From assembly GCA_002482965.1 (NCBI GenBank), contig DLGZ01000069.1:57969-112256 (forward strand): DNA of 54,288 nucleotides, in the 5' to 3' direction. A model generated the notes under the pieces. The model saw nothing but the letters and a program-made list of their open reading frames with translations, did no database searches and was not told the origin of the DNA. Both the position numbers and the translations under genes were made by a program. Origin of the DNA: Verrucomicrobiaceae bacterium UBA7681. GTDB taxonomy: Bacteria > Verrucomicrobiota > Verrucomicrobiia > Verrucomicrobiales > Verrucomicrobiaceae. Positions 26,426 to 35,777 of the stretch are shown here, in pieces (position 1 is the first letter of the stretch; each line of letters starts with the position of its first letter).

Positions 26426-27466
26426 GTGAAATTTATCTCCGCAACTCTTGCCGGCCTGTTCATTGCCTCGACTGCCGCACTTGCGCAGACCACGGTGATC
26501 TCCGAACCTTCGGGCTACACCAATCTCAATCTTCCCGCTGGTGCCAGCACCTTCGTCGGACTTAATCTGCTGCCACCCAGCGCGTATGCCGGCACATTTG
26601 ATGTCGTGGCCACAGACAGCACTCGTCGCACGATCACGCTGACCGCAGCGGGCACCGGCCTGGCCGACAATCAGTTCGCCGCCGTACCGCACTTCATCGA
26701 AATCACCACGCCGGGTGTGCATCAGGGCTTGAACACGTCGATCACCGGCACATTCGCCAACGGAAACAGCGTGACGCTTCAAGATTCACTGCCAGCGGAC
26801 GTCAGCAGCGGCGGCACGGTCACGATTCGTCGTCTGTGGACCCTGAGTTCCGTCTTTGGGGCCACCAACCAGGCCGGACTCACAGGGGGCATCTCCAGCA
26901 ACAGTGCCGACCTGATTCGTGTGCCCAACCTCGCCGCCGGGTATGATCAGTACTTCTATTCCACCGGCGGCTTCACTGGGGTGGGCTGGCGCCAGATCGG
27001 CGCTGGCAATGCGAACAAGGCCAATGTGCCGTTGTACTTTTCTGATGGCTTTTACATCTTCAATCGTAGTGCGGCCGCCAAGTCCATCACGCTCACCGGC
27101 TCAATCAAGACCGGGCCCACGCAGGTGCTGATCGTGACGGGCAACAATTACCTCGCCAATCTATGCCCGGTGCAGTCTGATACTTCCAGCCTGGGCCGCA
27201 CCCTCGGTAACAGCGGCTTGTACAAGGGCACGGTAGGCGGGTTGACGGGGGGCACCTCCGCTGAGAATGCGGATCTGCTGCTCGTGCCAGAGGGCTCTGG
27301 CTACATTCAATATTTTTACTCCACCGGTGGTTTCACGGGGGTTGGCTGGCGTAAAATTGGCGCAGGCAGCACGGATCAGTCCTCCACACCGCTGCCGGAA
27401 GGCTGCTTCATTGTGTATCGCAAGGGTGCACCGGTGATGGTGCAGCTCACGCAGGGAAGTTTCTGA
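26426..27466 (+). CDS. TIGR02597-like secreted protein of Verrucomicrobia
   Basis: A 346-aa protein starting at a GTG (MKFISATLAGLFIASTAALAQ, signal peptide). The GTG directly begins a good signal peptide and no ATG nearby does. The beta-rich body begins TVISEPSGYTNLNLPAG. A motif YFYSTGGFTGVGWR(Q/K)IGAG occurs twice (about residues 174 and 294), each time after a G(T/I)S(A/S)xxADL-type segment, so the protein is internally duplicated. It resembles family TIGR02597, known mainly from Verrucomicrobia and of unknown function; this assignment is from memory. It is followed 18 bp later by a PEP-CTERM gene, probably in the same operon. Confidence 0.7.
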   Translation: MKFISATLAGLFIASTAALAQTTVISEPSGYTNLNLPAGASTFVGLNLLPPSAYAGTFDVVATDSTRRTITLTAAGTGLADNQFAAVPHFIEITTPGVHQGLNTSITGTFANGNSVTLQDSLPADVSSGGTVTIRRLWTLSSVFGATNQAGLTGGISSNSADLIRVPNLAAGYDQYFYSTGGFTGVGWRQIGAGNANKANVPLYFSDGFYIFNRSAAAKSITLTGSIKTGPTQVLIVTGNNYLANLCPVQSDTSSLGRTLGNSGLYKGTVGGLTGGTSAENADLLLVPEGSGYIQYFYSTGGFTGVGWRKIGAGSTDQSSTPLPEGCFIVYRKGAPVMVQLTQGSF

Positions 27467-27484
27467 GGTTTATCCGTTTTTGTC

Positions 27485-28147
27485 ATGCACAAGCACCTTC
27501 TCTTCAGTCTCATCATTCTCGGGGGCAGCATCACCTGTGCAGGAGCTGCCACCATCACCATCGACAACCTCAACTCTGCAGGTGACGGAGCGTTCGGTCT
27601 CGCCGACAACGCAGGCACTCTTCTCACAACCGCCACGGGCAGCGTGATCATCGGTCATATGAGTATGAGCGATGCCAGTATCGCCAATAATTTCAATCTT
27701 GGTAACATCGCGGCCATCTGGGCTGCCTTTCAGCCTTTCGACACCGCCTTTAGTCCCGATTCACTCGCCCCTGGCGCATTTCAACTCGACCTCATGGCCG
27801 ACACTCGCGCCAGCCAGAGTACTCTCGGCGGCACTGACATTTATGTTTGGGCTTGGAACACTGCCAGCTCGACCCCCTTGTCGGCAGGTCAGGGGTTGAT
27901 CGCGCATCTGTCGGATGTTTTCCCGACTGATCCTGAATTGCCAGGTTCTCCTCTCGTCGCGACTGTGCATATGCGCTCGTCTGCTAATCTCGTTGTGGGT
28001 TCTGTCGGAGCGTCCTATGACTATGGTCTCGGCAGCGGTCCTCTGCCAACGTTTGAGTTGGCTGCGGTGGGAGCCTCCCCGGAACCTTCCCGTGCCATCT
28101 TGATTCTCATGGGTGCAGGCCTCGTTATTTTCCGTCGCCGCCGGTAG
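27485..28147 (+). CDS. PEP-CTERM sorted secreted protein
   Basis: A 220-aa protein. Signal peptide MHKHLLFSLIILGGSITCAGA; beta-rich middle with TDIYVWAWNTAS and LIAHLSDVFP; C-terminal sorting signal SPEPSRAILILMGAGLVIFRRRR. The function of the middle domain is unknown, but similar domains are common in PEP-CTERM proteins. It is probably co-transcribed with the TIGR02597-like gene 18 bp upstream. The 47 bp to the convergent porin gene contain only a weak CGCC/GGCG hairpin. Confidence 0.85.
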   Translation: MHKHLLFSLIILGGSITCAGAATITIDNLNSAGDGAFGLADNAGTLLTTATGSVIIGHMSMSDASIANNFNLGNIAAIWAAFQPFDTAFSPDSLAPGAFQLDLMADTRASQSTLGGTDIYVWAWNTASSTPLSAGQGLIAHLSDVFPTDPELPGSPLVATVHMRSSANLVVGSVGASYDYGLGSGPLPTFELAAVGASPEPSRAILILMGAGLVIFRRRR

Positions 28148-28194
28148 GAAATGATGAATTCGATCTCGCCTTCTCCGGCGCTGTTCACTTCAGC

Positions 28195-29652
28195 TTAAAA
28201 GAAGCGGCGGCTGAGCTCGAAGTAGGCGAAGTTGGTGTGGTCGCGTTGGAGCTGCTTCTGTACGTAGCCGCCGGATTGGAAATAGGAGTAGCCGATGGTG
28301 ACGTCTGTTTTCGAGTCCAAGGTGTAGCGTGCACGGATGTTGTATTCGTTGCCGATGAATTTGCCGCTGGCTCCGGTCTTGTCCTGCACCTGCTGGATGG
28401 CGCCAATGGAAAACACATCGGTAGCGCTGGCCAGCCAGTAGGCGCTGTAGTTCAGATCGAGACGCAGCTTTGGATGGGGCTTGAACTCGATGCGGGCGGT
28501 CGGTGTGCTGACGTTTTGAAAGATGATGTAGTCATTGGCAGACCAGCCGCGGCTGAAACCAAAGAAGCGTTGGAAGCGGTTGTCCTGGTTGTCATTGGGA
28601 TTGCGATCACCGCTGGCGTAGCCGTAGAAAGCACTGAGGCGGGGCTTCCAAGGATTTGAGGCGAGGGTGTAGCCCACTTCAAAGGTGCCGGCGTAGGCTT
28701 CCATTTTCTTCGCGCCGTTTCTGCCGGTCTGATAGGTGACGCTGAAGTCGTAGTCGAGTCCGGTGCTGCCGACGGGGCCGAAGACGCGCAGGCCAGGCGA
28801 GTGAACCACATACTCCGGTGTGCCCGGAAGCGCCGCCTGGACCAGAGCGAGGTAAAACGGTTCGATAGTGACGACATCAGACCAACTGCGCAGGTGGCCG
28901 ATGGCGCCATAGACCTTTTGACCGATGACCGAAGTGTCCCACGAGTACTTTTGCCGGTTCAGAGTCTGCAAGGCTAGCAGGTCGAGCTGCCAGTCGTTGC
29001 TTTCCTGCCCGAGGCTGGCGTGGATGCCCTTGAAGGTGTTGGCGGTGTTGCGCCACGGATTGTTGGCCAGCAGGCGGCGGTCGAGGAAGTCGAAGTTATG
29101 AATACCGAAACGGATGCTCAGCGGTCGGCTGTTGCCGAAAGGATCGTGCCCGAGGAGGCTTTTGAAATAAAGCTCCCCATAGAGGCGGATGACGGCGAAC
29201 TCGTTCACATCGCGGTTGTCGCGCGCATACTGGCTGTTTTCACGCCGTGAGTCCTGCATTTCGAAAGCGAAGCGGAACGGGTCGAGGATATCCTTGATGC
29301 CGATGTAGGCGCGTGTGCGGTGGAGCAGCGGCTGATCCATGACGCCCTGGGCGCGGCGCAGGTCTCCTGCGCGATATTCATAGCGGAAGCGGTAGTCGAG
29401 ACCGACGTCGAGCCACTTCACATTCAGCAGGGAGTCGATGCCGAGTTCGCTGGCATTGCGCGCATACTTGGGCGGGTCGGTTTCCCGGGTGGTGCCGTAG
29501 CTCAGCGGGTTTTGATAATAGGTGGCACGGGTGGTTTTTTTCTTTGGCGTGGTGTCAGCCCCAAAGGCTGCCGTGGCGGTCAAGAGCAGGAGTGCCAGCG
29601 CGCTAGCGATGAAGCGGTGATCCAGTGGATTTGTTGAGAGGGGCTTTTTCAT
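28195..29652 (-). CDS. Alginate-export-like outer-membrane beta-barrel protein
   Basis: A 485-aa protein from the ATG at 29652 (MKKPLSTNPLDHRFIASALALLLLTATAAFGAD, signal peptide). It has repeated amphipathic strands typical of a barrel: VGLDYRFRYEYRAGDLR, RTRAYIGIKDI, FAFEMQDSRRENS, LYGELYFKS, SIRFGIHNFDFLDRRLLA, and it ends in aromatic FAYFELSRRFF, as expected for an outer-membrane protein. RFRYEYR...RTRAYIGIKDI with FAFEMQDSR resembles the alginate-export family (AlgE-like). It probably passes oligosaccharides or other small solutes. The frame extends 73 codons upstream but that stretch has no signal peptide and overlaps the promoter, so the later start is preferred. Confidence 0.8.
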   Translation of the reverse strand: MKKPLSTNPLDHRFIASALALLLLTATAAFGADTTPKKKTTRATYYQNPLSYGTTRETDPPKYARNASELGIDSLLNVKWLDVGLDYRFRYEYRAGDLRRAQGVMDQPLLHRTRAYIGIKDILDPFRFAFEMQDSRRENSQYARDNRDVNEFAVIRLYGELYFKSLLGHDPFGNSRPLSIRFGIHNFDFLDRRLLANNPWRNTANTFKGIHASLGQESNDWQLDLLALQTLNRQKYSWDTSVIGQKVYGAIGHLRSWSDVVTIEPFYLALVQAALPGTPEYVVHSPGLRVFGPVGSTGLDYDFSVTYQTGRNGAKKMEAYAGTFEVGYTLASNPWKPRLSAFYGYASGDRNPNDNQDNRFQRFFGFSRGWSANDYIIFQNVSTPTARIEFKPHPKLRLDLNYSAYWLASATDVFSIGAIQQVQDKTGASGKFIGNEYNIRARYTLDSKTDVTIGYSYFQSGGYVQKQLQRDHTNFAYFELSRRFF

Positions 29653-29849
29653 GTTCGGGCATCTGCGGGACGGTGTCCGGTGTTTCAGTTTTTGGGAAGG
29701 GCCTGATCCAGTTGGATCACGTTTTGAAAGGGGGGATTCAATGATCTGGGCAGAGGTGAATCGTGCCGCGAACACATCCTGTGGTTCGGTCAGTCTCTTG
29801 AGCGCGGCGGGGTAATTCGTGGGTGTATTACCTGCTGCCTTGGGTTTGA

Positions 29850-29887
29850 GATGTATCTCTTTAAAATACATACGGCAAGTAGGAATT
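29850..29887 (-). promoter_or_regulatory. Promoter with CCTACTTG motif upstream of the porin gene
   Basis: Minus strand: AATTCCTACTTGCCG, then a 17-bp spacer after TTGCCG, then TACATC. A palindrome (ATGTAT ... ATACAT, 29851-29871) covers the spacer and -10 box. The start codon is about 200 bases downstream. The same CCTACTTG motif precedes four other genes in the window. Confidence 0.5.
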
Positions 29888-29991
29888 AAAAAATATTCAC
29901 AGTTTCATGTGCTTCCTGGAAACAGGCGTGCCTGCGGGGTTTCGATGTGAATTCTGTGCTGCGTCTTGCCGATTGATGCGGGGGAGCGTTC

Positions 29992-32900
29992 TCACATCGA
30001 GACAGTCCGATGATACCTGCGGCGAAGCAGCAGCAGGGAGAGACCGATCATGGCCAGAAGTGCGCGTGAAGGCTCTGGCACGATGGCGACGCTAAGCGTG
30101 CCGCTGGAGTAGAGCTGACTCAAGTCCCAGGCAAGGCCGAGGCTGCTGAGATCCGGGAGGTCAGTGACACTGTCGAAAGTGCCGGAGACTGAGGACCAGT
30201 TGATGAGGTGCCACGAAGATCCTGCCACCCACGTGCCGCTGGTAATCGGGAGCGCCGTGTGGAGGCTGAGCGTGGCTCCGCTGAGCGTCACGGGGCCACC
30301 ACTGAAAACGAGAAGATCGTTGTTGCTCGTCTGTGCATTGAGCACGCCGCTCGCGCCACCGCCGGTGATGTCGAGTTCGATTTTGCCGCTGAGAACAAAC
30401 CCTCCCGCAGCCTGCAGCGTGAGGGTTTGTGCATCGATCACCCCATTCTGACCAGCGAAGATCACAGCGCCGCTTTGCTGGGTGAAAGCAGCGCCACCGA
30501 TGAGAGAACCCGCGGTGCCGCTGCCGCCGAGACGTGCGCCGCTGGCGATGTTCAGCGAGCCTGTGCCGGTGGCGGAACCCGTGGCATTGTTTGCCAGCAA
30601 GGTGCCGCCATTCACGGTGGTGCCGCCGCTGTAAGTGCTGGCTCCTGCGAGAATCCAAACGCCTGCGTCCTGCTTGACGAGTGCCACGGCATTGGTGCCG
30701 CTGGTGGCTGCGCCCAAGTTGTTTACGATCGCGCCCTGGATGGTGTTAGCGCCGGTGTTGCTGCCGCCGAGGGTGAGCACGCGTGCTGTAGTGGGGCCGG
30801 TGGTGCCGACTGACGCAGCGGTGTTCAATGTGGCGGCAGAGAAGACGAGCGCGCCGCTGCCGTTGCTGAGAATCGTTGCGCCGCCGGTGTTTGTGCCAGC
30901 GTTTGTGCCGCTGCCGATTTGTACGGTGCGGTTGGTGCTGTCTCCCGTCCCGAGATAGTTCAGTGTGCCGGTGTTGGCAAGATTGCCCAGACGGATGATG
31001 CTCGAAGCAGCATCCTTATCGCTCGTTCCGAGTGAACCCGCGACACCGATGTTGCCGAGTGAATCGACTTCCGTGGTGCCGATATTGAGAATCACCTGCC
31101 CGCTGAAGGTGTTGGTGCCGCTCAGGCGCAACGTGCCGCTGCCAGTGCCCTTGATGAGACCAAAACTGCCGCTGATAACAGCATTCACCAGAAGATCCAC
31201 CGCAGCATTGGGACTGTCATTGACGTTGAATGTGCGATCTGCAGTGAGGATAAGACTGGTCGAGATCGTCGCCTGTCCATTTTCAAAACCGGCCGCGCCT
31301 GCATTGTAGGTGACGTTGCCACCGAGGGTGAAGCTGCCACTGTTGGTGCTGCTGATGAGGCTGGCGGTTTGTCCGGCGACGGTGGTGGTCGCGCTGCCCA
31401 GAGTGAGTGTCCCGCTCACGGTGGCTGCTGTGTCGCTGATATCGAAAGTGCCCGCGTTGATGATGAGACTCGATGAGGTGGCGATGCTGCCGGTGAGTTT
31501 CAGTGTGCCGCCATTGACGGTTGTGATGCCGGTGTAGGTGTTGGCTGCGGACAGGGTGAGGGTGTCGGTGCCGGAGTAGATGAGGCCGTTGTCGAAGGCA
31601 TTGCCATTTGTGACTGCGCTGCTGATGGTGACGTTGCCGGAACCGGTGATGATGCGGTTACGTGCTGCAGTGTCGGCGTTGATGTTGAGCTGAAAGCCAC
31701 CGAGCACGAGGCTCGCGCCGCTGCCGGTGCCTTGGTTCACGGTGAGTGTGCGGTTGTTGGCGATGGAGTTCCACTGCAGTTCACCCAAGGTGAGCGTGCT
31801 TGCACCATGGAGAGTGATGTCGCGGTTGGCATTGCCGATGGTGACGACGCCGGTGCCGAGATTGAGACTGCTGGTGCCGCCAAAGGTGAGGCTGCCATTG
31901 AGGGAGATGGCGTTGTTGTTGGTGAGGGTGAGGGCGGACAGGGTGTCGAGGGTGCCGCCCGTGATGGTCAGGGTGCCGGTGCCGATGGCGGAGGTGGAGT
32001 TCAGGATGAGCGTTCCTGAGTTTAAAGTGGTGCCGCCGGTGTAGGTATTGGGGCCGGACAGAACCCAGCTGCTTGTGTCGGATTTCGCAATAACCAGCGT
32101 GCCGCTGCCGTCGGTGATGGCGCTTTGGATTTCATTGCTGGCGGTGCTGGTGCCGCTGAGGGTGAGGGTTTTGGTGCCGGTGCCGGTATTGGAAATGACG
32201 CCGGTGAAAATGAGTGCGCCGGTGCCGCTGCTGTTGAGGGTGGCTCCGCCGTTGGTGGTGGCGGCGAGATTGATGGCGCGATTGGTTGAGGCACCTGAGC
32301 CGGTGTAAACGAGTGTGCCGGCGACATTGGTGCCACTGCCGATATTGATTGTGCTGCCTGCACCTGCGGCGGTGCTGACTCCGGTGTCGCCGAGGGAGGT
32401 GAGGGTGAGAGTGCCCTGGTTTATCGAGAGGGCTCCGGTGAAGGTGCTGGTGCCGGAGAGGGTCCAGGATCCCAGGCCAGTTTTGACGAAGGTCAGAGTG
32501 CCGCCGGTGCTGTCGGTGAGGGCGGCCTGAAATTCGTTGGCGGCGGTGTTGGTGCCGCTAAGGGTGAAGGTTTTCGCGGCGGTGCCGACATTGGAGAATG
32601 TGCCGGTGAAGATGAGGGCGCCGCTGCCGTTGTTGGTGATGGTGCCGCCGCCAGTGCTGGCGGAGGCGAGGACGAGGGCGCGATTGGTGGATGCGCTGGA
32701 GCCAGTGTAGATGAGGGTGCCGGTTTGCGCGACGCTGCCGAGATTGAGCGTGGTGCCTGCTCCGAGGGCGCTGGCGGTGCCGCTGTCGGCGATGGAGTTG
32801 ATGGTGAGTGACGTCCGGTTGATGGAGACTGCGCCGGTGAAGGTGTTGAGGCCGGAGAGAATCCATGTGCCGGTGTCGCCTTTGGTTACTGCGACCACGC

Positions 32901-34182
32901 CACCATTTCCGCCATCGGAGATGATGCCTTGGAACTCATTGTTGGTGGCGGTGCCATTGAGTGTGAGGGTTTTGGTGCCGGTGGTGGCGGCGTTGGTCAC
33001 GTTGCCGGTGAAGATCAATGCGCCTGTGCCGCTGGCGTCGATGGTGGCGCCGCCGGTGCTGGTGGAGGCGAGATTGAGGGTACGGTTTGTCGTGGCGGCG
33101 GCTCCTGAGTAGAAGAGGGTGCCGGTTTGCAGGACGTTGCCGAAGTTGATGATGCTGCCTGCGCCGATGGCGCTGCTGGTGCCGCTGTCGGCGATGCTGT
33201 TGATGGAAAGGATGCCCTGGTTGATCGTGGTATTGCCAGTGTAGGTGTTGAGGCCGGAGAGCAGCCAGGTGCCGCCGTTGGCTTTTGTCAGGGCGAGGGT
33301 TCCGCCATTTGCACCGTCGCTTAGGATGCTTTGGATCTCGTTGTTGTCTATGCTGGTGCCGCCCAGGGTCAGGGTCTTGGCGCCGGAGCCGGTATTGGTG
33401 AAGGTGCCGGTGAAAATGAGCGCGCCCGTGCCGCTGCTGTTGAGGGTGGCGGCTCCGGTGGTGGTGGCGGCGAGATTGACCGTGCGATTGGTTGTGGCGG
33501 CGGCGCCTGTGTAGGTGAGGGTGCCTGCGGTGGTGGTGGCGCTGCCGAGGTTGATGATGCTGCCTGCGCCGATGGCGCTGCTGATTCCGCTGTCTGCGAT
33601 GCTGTTGGCGGAAAGCACGCCTGCGTTCACGGAAAGCGGGCCAGAGAAGGAGTTGATGCCTGAAAGGGTGACCTGCTCAGGGCCGGCTTTGGTGAGGCCG
33701 GAACCGGCGGCGCTTTCGCTGATGTTCCCGGAGATGACGATGGTGGTGTTGTTGGCGGCGGTGACGGTGCGGGTGCCGCTCAAGATGAGATCTAGCTGGA
33801 TGGTGTGAAGGTGAGTGCCGGTTGTGCCGGTGGAGGTGATGTTGCCACTGAGGGTGATGGCATTTCCGGCGAGGGTGAAGCCGGTGCCGGTGCCTGTGTC
33901 ATTGGTGAAGGTGATGGCATTGGTGCCGCCCAGCGTGAGTGCGGACAGATCATTGGTGGTGATCAGGTTGGCGACACTGCTTTGAGTGAGATTGAAGATG
34001 AGGCTGTCGCCGTTGGCGGGCAGGGTGTTGCTGACCCAGTTCGTGTCGGTGCCCGAGGTGCCGGAACTCCAGTTTGCATTGAGATCGCCCAGCCAGGTGA
34101 GGCTGGCTGCGTGAGCGATGGGGGAGAGATGAAGAATGAGAGCCAATGGCAGCCATGACTGCCGGCGGAATGAATGGGGCAT
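29992..34182 (-). CDS. Autotransporter-associated beta-strand repeat protein with PEP-CTERM tail
   Basis: A 1396-aa protein. Signal peptide MPHSFRRQSWLPLALILHLS...AHA, then SLTWLGDLNANWSSGTSG...NWV, the usual opening of this class. At least seven repeats follow of the form SGLNTYTGNTTINQGILSI, with intervening GALIFTGTFTN..GAKTLTLGGTS and TNRTVNLAATTTG segments, consistent with passenger-type beta-helix repeats (PATR, TIGR02601). The C-terminus is VPEPSRALLAMIGLSLLLLRRRY: no beta-barrel but a PEP-CTERM signal, so surface sorting probably depends on an exosortase. It is likely an extracellular adhesin or matrix protein. Long antisense frames through it are composition artefacts. Confidence 0.88.
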   Translation of the reverse strand: MPHSFRRQSWLPLALILHLSPIAHAASLTWLGDLNANWSSGTSGTDTNWVSNTLPANGDSLIFNLTQSSVANLITTNDLSALTLGGTNAITFTNDTGTGTGFTLAGNAITLSGNITSTGTTGTHLHTIQLDLILSGTRTVTAANNTTIVISGNISESAAGSGLTKAGPEQVTLSGINSFSGPLSVNAGVLSANSIADSGISSAIGAGSIINLGSATTTAGTLTYTGAAATTNRTVNLAATTTGAATLNSSGTGALIFTGTFTNTGSGAKTLTLGGTSIDNNEIQSILSDGANGGTLALTKANGGTWLLSGLNTYTGNTTINQGILSINSIADSGTSSAIGAGSIINFGNVLQTGTLFYSGAAATTNRTLNLASTSTGGATIDASGTGALIFTGNVTNAATTGTKTLTLNGTATNNEFQGIISDGGNGGVVAVTKGDTGTWILSGLNTFTGAVSINRTSLTINSIADSGTASALGAGTTLNLGSVAQTGTLIYTGSSASTNRALVLASASTGGGTITNNGSGALIFTGTFSNVGTAAKTFTLSGTNTAANEFQAALTDSTGGTLTFVKTGLGSWTLSGTSTFTGALSINQGTLTLTSLGDTGVSTAAGAGSTINIGSGTNVAGTLVYTGSGASTNRAINLAATTNGGATLNSSGTGALIFTGVISNTGTGTKTLTLSGTSTASNEIQSAITDGSGTLVIAKSDTSSWVLSGPNTYTGGTTLNSGTLILNSTSAIGTGTLTITGGTLDTLSALTLTNNNAISLNGSLTFGGTSSLNLGTGVVTIGNANRDITLHGASTLTLGELQWNSIANNRTLTVNQGTGSGASLVLGGFQLNINADTAARNRIITGSGNVTISSAVTNGNAFDNGLIYSGTDTLTLSAANTYTGITTVNGGTLKLTGSIATSSSLIINAGTFDISDTAATVSGTLTLGSATTTVAGQTASLISSTNSGSFTLGGNVTYNAGAAGFENGQATISTSLILTADRTFNVNDSPNAAVDLLVNAVISGSFGLIKGTGSGTLRLSGTNTFSGQVILNIGTTEVDSLGNIGVAGSLGTSDKDAASSIIRLGNLANTGTLNYLGTGDSTNRTVQIGSGTNAGTNTGGATILSNGSGALVFSAATLNTAASVGTTGPTTARVLTLGGSNTGANTIQGAIVNNLGAATSGTNAVALVKQDAGVWILAGASTYSGGTTVNGGTLLANNATGSATGTGSLNIASGARLGGSGTAGSLIGGAAFTQQSGAVIFAGQNGVIDAQTLTLQAAGGFVLSGKIELDITGGGASGVLNAQTSNNDLLVFSGGPVTLSGATLSLHTALPITSGTWVAGSSWHLINWSSVSGTFDSVTDLPDLSSLGLAWDLSQLYSSGTLSVAIVPEPSRALLAMIGLSLLLLRRRYHRTVSM

Positions 34183-34307
34183 TGTTTGGACGGAGGGCTC
34201 CCGGCGTTCCGTTTGTTGGCGGTCACGCGGTGCAGGGATTGCGGCCTACGGCCTTCCGCTGCGGCGGATCAGCCCATCTCACGGGCGTCAAATGCCGCGT
34301 GATTTAT

Positions 34308-34365
34308 ACACTAAAATAGTGTGAATTGAGATAATGCTTTAAATCCTATTGGTCAAGTAGGTTAT
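34308..34365 (-). promoter_or_regulatory. Promoter with CCTACTTG motif upstream of the repeat protein
   Basis: Minus strand: ATAACCTACTTGACC with TTGACC as -35, a 17-bp spacer, and TATCTC as -10. The predicted start point falls in an inverted repeat ACACTA-aaa-TAGTGT (34308-34322), a possible operator. The leader to the start codon at 34182 is about 140 bases. Confidence 0.5.
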
Positions 34366-34409
34366 ATGCGCTTTTTTGAGGCGGGGTTTTGCAGTCCGCT
34401 CCCTTGAGA

Positions 34410-34736
34410 TCATGGATGCGGCGGGACCATCTCAAATGAGATGATGTATGGGGTGCCTTCGCCCAGGGGAAAGGTTCGGGGCAAATGCAGCTTGGCTGTT
34501 GGCGCTTTGTAACGTGAGCAAAAGAGGTCGCCAACGCGGAAGAAGGAATCGTCACCGAGGCTGCCCACATAGCGAGGTGTGCCCTGAAAGCCTTTCAAGG
34601 CTGCCATCCAAAGGCCATAACGGTCTTCGGTGGCACCGCGAACAAATGCGACGGAGTGCTGATAGAAATACCCGGAGACGGTGAGCGCAATCAACGCAAT
34701 CAGGGTGGTGCTCCAGAGTTTTATGCGCGAGTTCAT
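34410..34736 (-). CDS. Small membrane-anchored protein, unknown function
   Basis: A 108-aa protein. One N-terminal transmembrane segment (WSTTLIALIALTVSGYFY, about residues 8-25), then a soluble domain with GLWMAALKGFQGTPRYVG, DSFFRVGDLFCSRYKAP and a Pro-rich end. The topology suggests a periplasmic domain tethered to the inner membrane. No family is recognised. It starts 13 bp after the zinc-ribbon gene on the same strand, so it is probably the last gene of that small operon. Confidence 0.65.
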   Translation of the reverse strand: MNSRIKLWSTTLIALIALTVSGYFYQHSVAFVRGATEDRYGLWMAALKGFQGTPRYVGSLGDDSFFRVGDLFCSRYKAPTAKLHLPRTFPLGEGTPYIISFEMVPPHP

Positions 34737-34749
34737 CTGAATGGGAGGT

Positions 34750-35163
34750 TCATTCGGAAATCGTTGATCTCACAAGGGAATCGACTTCCACCACCAGAGT
34801 CTCCATGTGCCGAAGCTGAACTTCGGGCGAGAGATGATCTGGAATGGTGCCAAGGGACTCAAGTAAAAGCTGGTGGTAAAGGCCCATGCAGCGAAGGCAG
34901 GTGTAGTGCATCGTCAGCTTCCGCGCGGGCAGTTCCCATGGCTGGTTGCGCGATCCGCTCGCAACTTTCTGGCCGCAATAGAAGCATTTAGCCTCGTGAA
35001 TGGAGACGCCGTTTTCATCAACAGCCAGTTGCTGGGCGCGGGCACAGTCATTGCATAAGGAACTTCTGGTCATCAGGCCGTCGATGATCTCGGTGAGGAA
35101 GGTGTGAGCTGGATGCCGCCCGCAAGCGCTGCAAAGCGGGGAATCAGGTGGGCGGGATTCCAT
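34750..35163 (-). CDS. Zinc-ribbon protein with four CxxC motifs (McsA-like N-terminal part)
   Basis: A 137-aa protein from the ATG at 35163 (MESRPPDSPLCSACGRHPAHTF); 35199 is a further in-frame ATG. There are four CxxC pairs: CSACG, CNDC, CFYCG and CLRC, enough for two zinc-ribbon sites. CSACGRHPAHTFLTEI followed by LCNDCARAQ resembles the start of McsA/UvrBC-type zinc proteins, and the C-terminus is helical (LSPEVQLRHMETLVVEV). It probably has a cytoplasmic regulatory or adaptor role. Its start overlaps the end of the DUF4279-like gene upstream. Confidence 0.65.
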   Translation of the reverse strand: MESRPPDSPLCSACGRHPAHTFLTEIIDGLMTRSSLCNDCARAQQLAVDENGVSIHEAKCFYCGQKVASGSRNQPWELPARKLTMHYTCLRCMGLYHQLLLESLGTIPDHLSPEVQLRHMETLVVEVDSLVRSTISE

Positions 35164-35674
35164 GATGGCTGTGTTGCTTTCGTCTGCGAAGTGACTCAAG
35201 AATCCTGCGCCACCAAGGCTGCGGCTGCGGAGGAATCCAGTCCGGATGGTCGAACCAGAACGACTCGTAGGAAACGCTCAAGTCCCACGCGCCGTAGCGT
35301 CGCATCAAATCCGCTGGCATCTGGAACCAATCGAACTCGCCGGTGATGCCATCTGGGTGCTGAGGGGTGATGTGGTAAATGATGTCAATGGACGGACTGA
35401 ACTGTGGATGAAGACTCGGCAGCCGGGAAGCAAACGGCTCGATGAGGTCGGCGAGCGCGTGGAGGCGGGCTGTTGGGTCACCGTCGGTGTGGCTCTTCGG
35501 TGAATGGAGGGTCCAAGTGTGATGGGTGCTCTCCTGCCAACTGCCGTCTTCACCCTGGCCCATCGTCTTGCTCTCGCGAACCAAGGTCGGCTGAACGCCA
35601 AGCAACTCCGTAATGGTCGCCGCATTCCCGGCGTCGCAGGAGATCAGCAGGCTGACATGTGAGTATAAAATCAT
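35144..35674 (-). CDS. DUF4279-like protein
   Basis: A 176-aa protein. It has SHVSLLISCDAGNAATITELLGVQPTLVRESK and, further on, STHHTWTLHSPKS, HALADLIEPFASRLPSL and WDLSVSYESF. The order of an ITELLG-P element, a W-x-L strand and a later F/Y strand is that of DUF4279, a small family of unknown function often found in contact-dependent toxin neighbourhoods. I recall the family but have not searched. Highly basic end (WWRRILESLRRRKQ). It overlaps the zinc-ribbon gene by 20 bp, suggesting co-expression. Confidence 0.6.
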   Translation of the reverse strand: MILYSHVSLLISCDAGNAATITELLGVQPTLVRESKTMGQGEDGSWQESTHHTWTLHSPKSHTDGDPTARLHALADLIEPFASRLPSLHPQFSPSIDIIYHITPQHPDGITGEFDWFQMPADLMRRYGAWDLSVSYESFWFDHPDWIPPQPQPWWRRILESLRRRKQHSHHGIPPT

Positions 35675-35777
35675 CGGGCGAGGTGCGATGGAGGAATTAA
35701 CTAGTGGGGGCCGGTCTCAGTTTTGCAACCTAAAGGAGCCACTGGGATGGCGGTGGCGTAGAACGGAAGAACGAGTT

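Noticed and set aside
29653..29871. N-terminal 73-residue extension of the porin gene
   Set aside because: No signal peptide in the extension, and it would begin inside the predicted promoter; the ATG at 29652 begins a good signal peptide.
30200..34160. Many long plus-strand frames opposite the repeat protein
   Set aside because: They mirror the codon bias of the Gly/Thr-rich repeats and have no domains; the minus strand has the signal peptide, PATR repeats and PEP tail.
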